Assembly (NCBI GenBank): GCA_030849065.1
Contig: JASAON010001404.1
Coordinates: 1,354 to 21,401, forward strand
Length of the DNA stretch: 20,048 bases
Direction of reading: 5' to 3'
From: Jaenimonas drosophilae
Lineage: Eukaryota; Euglenozoa; Kinetoplastea; Trypanosomatida; Trypanosomatidae
The notes beneath the pieces were generated by a model. That model worked only from the letters and a program-made list of their open reading frames with translations, had not been told where the DNA came from and did not search any database. Shown piece by piece: positions 7,428-16,400 of this stretch. The position numbers and the translations under genes are program-made. Each line of letters begins with the position of its first letter. Position 1 is the first letter of the stretch.

Positions 7428-10400
7428 ATGTCTGTCGCCCTTCCACGGCCCAGCACTCTCCCGCCGACTTACCCGCGCAAGGAGGGATCGCGCGGGGTCT
7501 CGCCACATGCACAGACGCCCCCTCGTTCTGGCGTGTCCGATGGTCAACGGAAGTCGACGAGCCCGTCATCCCATGACAAGCCCATGCTTTCACTGAGAAG
7601 CAACGCCAGCGATGGGGTGGCGGCTTCGCACTCCTCAGCCAGCCACAGCGCTCCACTGTCGGTACATCTTGTCCGCGAAGGAGGTCGCCATGCCACCGCG
7701 GCACCTGCTGGAGGTCATCCCTTCCTCTTTCCTCGCGCGAGCAGTCTCATGCACAGCACCGATGAGGATGACGACAATGAATCGGTCCAGCAGCCACTGG
7801 AGGTGCAGCTAGTGCGGGACGGAGCGAATCGTGTGGCTGCCCCAGCAGCGCACCGTAAGCCCTCCGCACTGAGCACCGTCTACATGGATGACCACACGAC
7901 CGAGGTCCCATCCGCCGATGAGGACGAAGAGGCGGCACTCTCTACCGTTCTCCTTCCCTCAACTGTGAACCGCCGCGCGAAGCACCGCGTAGACAGCCTG
8001 CCCGAGACGGACAGCGAGGTCTCCATGGAGTCACCTCACAGGCCGCCAGGATTGACGGAGGGGACGGATAGCGCGCATGACGCAGGCAATCAGTCCCACT
8101 CCTCTCTCAATACCTCGGAGCTGCAGAGCGACGCACCTCCACAGGACCAGAATCACACCGCCACCGATCGCAAGACACAGCCGTCTCCCGAACAGAGCCA
8201 CACCTCTGCTCCTCGAACGGGCGATCGTGGACATCATGCCCAGGCGCATTCGCTGCCAGAGCACCTTGAAGGCCAGGAGCCAGCCACTCCCGCTAGCTCA
8301 CGACACACGGATATGGTTGAGTCTAGCCACCGATCACTGCTTCCCACAGAGGAGGCCTCAGACAGTGCCACCGCTGAGAGCACCAAGCATGCGCCGGAGC
8401 AGAGCCACACCTCTGCACCGCGGAATGCCATGTCTGAAGGACAGCCGGCGAGCACAGCAACACTTGCTGATCGTGTTGAGGGACTTGAACCAGTCTCACC
8501 TGCCAGCTCACGACACACAGATTTGGCCGAGTCCAGCCAACGCTCCCTCCCCACAAATGAAGCAGCACAACTCTCGCGCAACACGCCACCAACTGACCGA
8601 CTCCCGATCGACTCCGACACCTCGCCACAGTGCCTTAGCCAGTGTGCTGGCAACCTCTCACCGCAGTCCAGCAATATTCCTACGCCACAGCATCAGCCTG
8701 ACCGGAAGCTGGGTGAGGAAGCTGGCACTCCACACGAATCACGTCACACAAGTGCTGAGGAAGCCAGCCTTCCCAGCTCACGATCCTCTGTGAAGGGGGA
8801 TCCTGCTTCCGTTCATAATTTGTCCTCACGCAACATGTTGGATGGTGTAGCAAGTGAACCCTCTTCCCGGCATGCAGGCATGGATGGTCAGAGTGAGCTC
8901 TCTGACAGTTCGTCTGTGGGAGGTCACGCCTCTGTCCGCGATGCCCCTGAGAGGGATGCTGGCTCGGAGGTTGGCAGCAACTACCCATCTCGTCATGCGG
9001 AAGCTCATGAGCCCAGCCAAGTAGCACACCCTTCTGCCGCAAGCGTCCAATCTGCTCAAAGCGCTGCCACCACACAGTCGCACATGCTATCGCAGTGTGC
9101 TGGCAACTTTTCTGCGCCGTCTACCCAAGCAACGTCACCTCAAGCTACTTCCCCTCAAGCACAGGATAAGTGCGTTACTCCTGTTGTGTCTTGTCTGTCC
9201 GAGCACAATGAGGGTGACGAGGCCCGGACAATGAGTGGGTCGCGCCATACCATGTCCGAGGAGGCGAGCATTCCCAGCTCACGATCCTCTGTGAAGGGGG
9301 GTCCTGCTTCCGTTCATAATTTGTCCTCACGCAACATGTTGGATGGTGTAGCAAGTGAACCCTCTTCCCGGCATGCAGGCATGGATGGTCAGAGTGAGCT
9401 CTCTGACAGTTCGTCTGTGGGAGGTCACGCCTCTGTCCGCGATGCCCCTGAGAGGGATGCTGGCTCGGAGGTTGGCAGCAACTACCCATCTCGTCATGCC
9501 GAAGCTCATGAGCCCAGCCAACTTTCTCACCGCTCTGCTGCCAGCGTCCAGAGTGCTGCTACCACACAGTCGTACATGCTGTCACAGTGTGCTGGCAACT
9601 TCTCTGTTACCTCTACCCAAAATACGACGCCACGAGCACAGAACAAGTGCGCAACCCCTATTGTGTCACGTCTCTCCGAGCATAACGAAGGTGCCGAAGT
9701 AAGGTCATTGAGTGAGTCCCGTCACACCATGGTGGATGAGGCCAGCCTGCCCAGCTCACGATCATCTGTGAAGGCAGCCCCTGCTTCTGTTCGTAACTTG
9801 TCCTCTCGCAGCATGCTGTATGGAGCACCAAGTGAGCTATCTTCTCGGCGTGCTGGTATGGATGATGAGAGCGAAACGGCTGAAACTCCATCTGTTGCAG
9901 GCTACGCCTCTGTCCGTGATGCCCCTGAGAGAGATGCTGGCTCAGAGGTTGGTAGCAACTACCCATCTCGTCATGCCGAAGCTCATGAGCCCAGCCAGCT
10001 ATCCCAACACTCTGCCCCCAGTGTTCAGTCGGCCACCACGCAGTCGTACTTGCTATCGCAGTGCGCTGGCAACTTCTCTGTTACCTCTACGCAAGCTACA
10101 ACACCCCAAGCGAAAGACAAGTGCGCAACTCCTATTGTGTCACGACTCTCCGAGCATAACGAAGGTGCCGAAGTAAGGTCATTGAGTGAGTCCCGTCACA
10201 CCATGGTAGATGAGGCCAGCATTCCAAGCTCACGATCATCTGTGAAGGCAGCCCCTGCTTCTGTTCGTAACTTGTCTTCTCGCAGCATGCTGTATGGAGC
10301 ACCAAGTGAGCTATCTTCTCGGCGTGCTGGTATGGATGATGAGAGCGAAACGGCTGAAACTCCATCAGTTGCAGGCTACGCCTCTGTCCGTGATGCCCCT

Positions 10401-13400
10401 GAGAGAGATGCTGGCTCAGAGGTTGGCAGCAACTACCCATCTCACCACGTAGAGGCGGAGGAGGCGAGTCTGGCTACAGGCCGCTCCTCTGTGAGCGAGC
10501 AGTCAGCACTTCCACATTCAGAGACAGTCACATCGGGAGTTCTCTCACAGTGCGCTGGGAACTTCTCTGTCACTACGACGGAGAAGGCTGCTCCAGTGAT
10601 GCAGGCCGTGGATGAGCGCCAGATGGAAGGAGTGGAGAGTGCGCGTTCGTCGGTGCGTGGTGGTTTTGATAGCCAAGTAAGTGTACCGACAGGCGGACCT
10701 GCGGAGGCCTGTGTGTGTGACAGTCGCAGGATGGGCGATGAGGCGAACTCCAGCACTACCTCTTCTCGGAGAGGATGTTTGGATGCCGCCAGCGAGATGC
10801 CTGACGTGGAGGTGTCCGCCCAGTCCTCCCAGATCCTCTCACAGTGCGCAGGTGAGATGGAGGCCATGACGCTGTCTAACACGGACGTGGAAGAGACCAA
10901 ACGACGCCCACGTGGAACCACGGAATTTACTGCGGTGCCCGATGAGGATGTGTCGGAGGTGAGGGAGTCCGACGCTGGGCTGCCAGAGCTGCCCTTGGAT
11001 CGCTTTGCCTATGATGCGTACTACATGGAGCTACGCGCGCTTCGTGAGGCTATTCCGAATGATGATGCATGTGGAACTTCGCCACTGATGGTGATGAAGC
11101 GGCATGCTGCGTGCCTCGATGCCCAGCTCCAGCAGCGGGTGAGGCAGCTGCTGGAACAAGAAGCAGACGCACTCAGTGAGTGTGACAGTCAGTGCCACTT
11201 CATCTCGAGCAAGTACCCATGCTTAGCTTCATTGGTGTCTCCGGCCAATCTTCGTGTTTTTCAGAGCCCCAGTGTCATCGCGGCGTTGGCCAAGTATGAC
11301 GCCGCCCACTCCACAGGTGGCAATGAAGCCGCTGCGGGTGTGGAACTGCACGCCACCGTGGAGGATGTGCTGCAGAAGCGCCAACTGGAGGAGGAGGGCA
11401 TCGTGAGGGAGTACCCCTTCCTCTGCTGCGGCACAGAGGCCCAGCTGGTGGATCTGCACCTGGAGTCTGTCCCAGAGATGGAAGCCATGAAGAAGCAGCA
11501 TCGCGACCTCGCCAAGGACGGTGACTGCCCAGAACTCCGCCGTCTAGAGAAGGCGATGCATGACTCGGCACGTTGTTTGGCAGAGGACGATGCACGTCGT
11601 GTGCGCCACCAGCTGCTGGAGGCGCACTACCTCCGCGAGCAGCTGAAGCCTTTGGAGGAGGACCCCACCGTTGAGGTTTCCTACGTGAAGGCCGGCGTGC
11701 TCTACAACCCAACTTGCCATGCACTTGCAAAAACGGTGCAGCACCTGCGCAGCCAGGCTGCTACGCCGGCGGAGCTCGAAGACGCTGTGGCCCAGCTGCG
11801 TGCTGAGGCGGACCGCATCGTTGAGTTGAAGCGGGAGGTGAGCGCCAAGCTGGTGGAGCGCTTCCAGTCCCTCCCACTTGTCCTTCTTGGCGTACCGTTG
11901 GCTGACCTCCCCCTCTCCAGCGATGCCGCGTTCCAGGCACTCTCACGTGCATCCACGGCGGATCCCTCTTCCCTTCTTGCTTGTGCGACGCAAGTTGCTT
12001 TGCTTCAGCGGAGTGTGATGGACCTTCGACGCGATGCCGATGATGATGTTCTCGCCCGTCTCCCCTTTCTGTCCCGCAACTACGCCGGGGCGGGAGTGCC
12101 TCTGCGAGAGCTACGCCTCATGCAGGATGCCACCCTTGGCTGCCTTGGTGAGGAGAGGCTGCGTCTCTTGGCATCAACGGAGCACGGCACCCCAATCGCT
12201 GACACAAGCGACTTAGACGCGAAGATGATGAATCGCATTGAGGAGCTCGCCGAGGCATGCACAGCGGAGGAGGAGGTGGTGGTTCAGCGTTTTGGTCTCC
12301 ACGAGGCCTTTCCCGCTGGCAGCGGCAACAAGCGTGCGGCTGCGTTGCTTCTACCACAAGATGTGGAGGTGAAGCGACTGACCGAGCGTCAAGGGGAGGA
12401 TCTGGCGGCTGCTCTGCACCACCGTGCCCTGGAGATCTTCGAAGAGGACGCCTGCGATGAGCGCCTTGCCGCCCAGGAGCGCAATGGCCTCCGTCGTGAC
12501 TATCCCATGTGTGCGCAGGATATGACGGAAGCCGTCTTGCGCGATGCCACCTTCACCTCTCTGTGCGCCACAAGGGCTCGACTCTTGATGGACCCCGCCG
12601 CGCATGACGCGAAGCTCAGCGACATCGAACGCTCCATGACGGAGCGCGGTTTGGAGATCGAGGCGCTCCGCCGGCGTCCGCTTCACCGCGAGGTGATGGT
12701 GCGACTGGTTGACCTCAACCACGTGGCACTCTGCACCAACTACCAACACATGCAGTCTGAGGACTACTACGTGCGTCGGTACCGTCACCTCAACCAACGT
12801 ATGCTCAACCGCCCCCTGTTGCCCTACACCGAGCCCAACATGGTGGAGACGCTGCTGCTCCCAACACGCACCCGACAAGTAGCGTCCCTGGAGCCCACGG
12901 ACCCCTTCTTGGCGGAACTGCGCGTCTCAGCGCAGTCTCTCCTCTCCTCTGGGAGTGGCCCTACAGATGCGTTGGTGTGCGGCGTCTACCGGCAAATGGA
13001 TGCCCGCGTGGCACAGCTTCAGCGGGACCGCATGCGTGTGCAGGAGGTGGTGGAGGCACGTGAAGCAGCAATTCAAGGCAGATTCCCGACGCTACCCGCC
13101 ATCATGTGCGGGCTTCCGCTCGCGGAGCTGTGCCACGATTCTACCTTGGTAGAGGCCGCTCAGCAGCTCGATGCCCTTCGCCAGGATGCGGATGCTCCCC
13201 AGGCGACGATCGCAGAAGCGCAACAGCACCTTGTGGCCTGCGCTACCCAAGTGGCCGCCAACCTCGCACGCGAGGAGGCGCAGCTGCGCCAACAGATGCC
13301 ATGTGTAGGTACCTTGGCTGGACGACCGGCGTTGCGTGGCTTGCACCTCACATCCGTCCCGGAGATGGATGCACTGCTCCGGCAGCACCGCGAGCTCGCC

Positions 13401-16400
13401 AAGAGCGGCGAGAGCCCTGAGCTCCGTCGTTTGGAGAAGGTTATCCAAGATCTGGCGCAGCGCATTGCTGAAAATGTTGCGGAGCGCATGCGGCACGAGC
13501 TGCTCGAAGCCCACTTCCTTAAGCAAAAGCTGGCAACAGTGAATGAGGATCCCATGGCGGGGATGAACTACGCCGAAGCAGGCGTTCTTCATGATGCCAA
13601 GTGCCGTGAGCTGGCGAAGGAGGTGGAGCAGCTGCGCAGCCAGGCTGCTGAGGACGCCGTGGTGGAGGAGGCAATGAAGCGACTGGTGGAGCGGGCGGAC
13701 CGCGTGCTGGCCTTCAAGCGTCAGCGCACCGCGCAGCTCGCCCAGAGCTACCCTCCGCTATCAAGCACCGTGTTGGGCGTGCTACTGGCGGACTTGCCAC
13801 TCTCCACAGATGCTGAATTCCAAGCCGCTGTTGCTCAATGCGCAAAGTGTGCTCGGAGCGATGACGCCGATGAGCGCGCACGTCTTCCAGAAGGACAAGG
13901 AAAGCTTCTCTCTCGTGTGGATGAGCTGGCAAGGCAGGTGAATCTGGTGCGCCTCTTCCACGCCGTGGAGGACGATGCCGTGCGTGCGCGTCATCCATTC
14001 CTGCCATCCAACAATGTGTGCTGGGTTCCCTGCCGTGATTTGGCCCTCGAAGAGGATCCATCCACCCTGAACTTTATGCATCAACGTCGTCGTGCCATTC
14101 AGGTTGGCGATGCAACGAGAGAGGCCGAAGTGGATGCGCAGCTCATGACGCGTGCGACGGCCATCGCCACCGATTTAATCATCGCTTCCGATGCCACTCA
14201 CCGACGTGCCCTCTACGCCAGCGAGTGGAAGCATGCACCGATCCTCTTTCCCTCCCTCGTCGTGGATCGCGATGATGTTTTTGCATCGCTTCAGGAGACT
14301 GGCACCAACGATGCACAGCGGCTGGATGAGGTGGCCGAGGCGCAGAATGCCGTGATGGAGAAGACGCGCGCGCGTGTGGCAGAGTTGCTCTCCGCTTACA
14401 CCGCCGTGGAGCAGAGCATCGCGCAGGAGACCTGCGGGCTGCGGAACCGCTACGCCATGTGTGTGCGTGATGTCAATCCCGCCGTGGAGGATGACCAGTA
14501 CTTTGCGGTGCTGAAGCAAACCCACGACGATTGGCAGAATGTGGTGGATGCCCATCATGCCGCGATCCATGAGGTGGAGGAAGAGATGTGGCGGCAGTCG
14601 GTTTCTCTCATCCCAGACGACCGCCGAGTCGCCACGGCCTTTGGCGCCGAATGCCAGGCGGAGGCACAACTCCGCCTGGCGAGCGACCCCAACGCCGCCC
14701 TTCTCCGCCAGCGCGACTCTGCCTTCTACTCTCATCAGCTCTGGCGCCTGCGTCAGCTGCGTCGTCGCCCCAACTACGCCGCGGATGCGTCGGAGCTATC
14801 CACCTCCGCCTGCGATGAGCAGCTCGACGTGAGCAGCCTCGCCGCACAAGATTCCTACTACCTTCTTCTGCAACACCATCGTGATATGTGTGCGGCATCC
14901 GATGAAAAGGGAGCCCCGGTGCGATGTATCGATGTCCTCCTTCGACGACGTATGCGCCAACTTGGCGACGCTGCCCGCCGCCAGAAGAGGGCCATCACGC
15001 AGCAAGACGACCACCTCCGACGCCAGTTCCCCTGCCTGCGGCTGAACAGCTCCGCCACCCCATTAGCCTCACTCAGCTACGGCGAAGATGCAGAGCTCCA
15101 GCGACTTGTTGCGGAGCACACACGTTTGCTGCGACCACCCAACGATATCAAGGAGCGCTACCCCTTCCTGCCTGACTCCATCGACGATGTGCCCATTGAA
15201 GACTTGGAGCTGGAGAAGGACCCACTCTTCCTTCGTCTGGCGGCCCAACGCCAGGACCTTCTCGGACCTCTTCGCAAGAAGATTGATGCCGTGAAGCAGG
15301 TGGAGGCAGAGATCCAGACCCGCTTTTCTGTGCTGCTGGCCGAGGACGTCCGCGAGGAGTCTGAGCTACGTGCGACATATCCCTTTGCTGACCCACAAGT
15401 TGCTGTTCCACTGCGATGCTTGCACCTCAGCCGAAGGAAGGACTTCGTGGCACGTTTGGAGACCTACAAGGCCATGGCCTCGTCGGACGACGAAGAGGTT
15501 AGGCGACAACGCGATGAGCTGGAGGCTGAGCTGCGTGACGCCGTGAATCAGTTGGCTGCCGCGGAGGCGCTGTGGCAGCGAAGCCGCTGGCTGACGGCGG
15601 AGAGCCTCGTTCATGCCTTCCCATGCCTGCCCGTGCAGCCCGCCTTTGGCATTCATCTTGGTGAGATTGGTCTTCTTGAAGATGCCACCTTCCGTCGTTT
15701 GTGTGTGCAACTGCTCGAAGCGCGCAAGTCAACGGCCGATGATCGTGACGCCGACATCGCCTCTCGCGAGGTGCAGCTCATTCAGCATGTTCAAGCCGTC
15801 GCCGCGGAGAAGCAGGCGAGCAGCGTGACGGGACAGAAGCGCTTCCCTGGCCTCCCTCAACGAGTGGATGGCCTCTTCCTGTGCGACCTTGTTTCTGCGC
15901 TAGAGCAGCGTGGCACCGTGGACGATGAGGCGGCCGTGTGGAATGAGGCGGCCCGACAGAAGCTGACGCAGACATACCGTGCGGAGGAGGATGAGGCCGT
16001 GTGGTGCCGCCATCCCTTCTTCCGTGATATGCAGCTCAGCGGCATGCCACTACGCGACATGACGGAGCTGAGCGAGAGAGACAAGTTCCACACCTATTTC
16101 AAGCGGTGGCTGACGGCCATCTCCCGACGATCCAAGGAGAAGAAGGAGCGGGCCCCCATGTTTGAAGATTTGCTGCGTGAAACCGCCATGGTTGTGGTGG
16201 CTGACCGTATCTTATCCGACGCCTCCTTCCACGACGATCTCCGTCAGGCTGGAGTGACGTGCATGGCGCTTGACCCAGCAGTTCCGCTTCATCAACTGCG
16301 CAGCTACTCCTCCGAGACGACAAAGCCCCTTGTCATCCACAACGACACCGTTGGAGCTACGGAAGAAGAGCAGAATCTTCTTTCACGCATCTGCTCTTCT

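Noticed and set aside
8634..10850. CRISPR or mobile-element reading of the repeat array
   Set aside because: The repeats are ~475-500 bases, in frame, and inside a continuous protein-coding gene, with no spacers, terminal inverted repeats or transposase.
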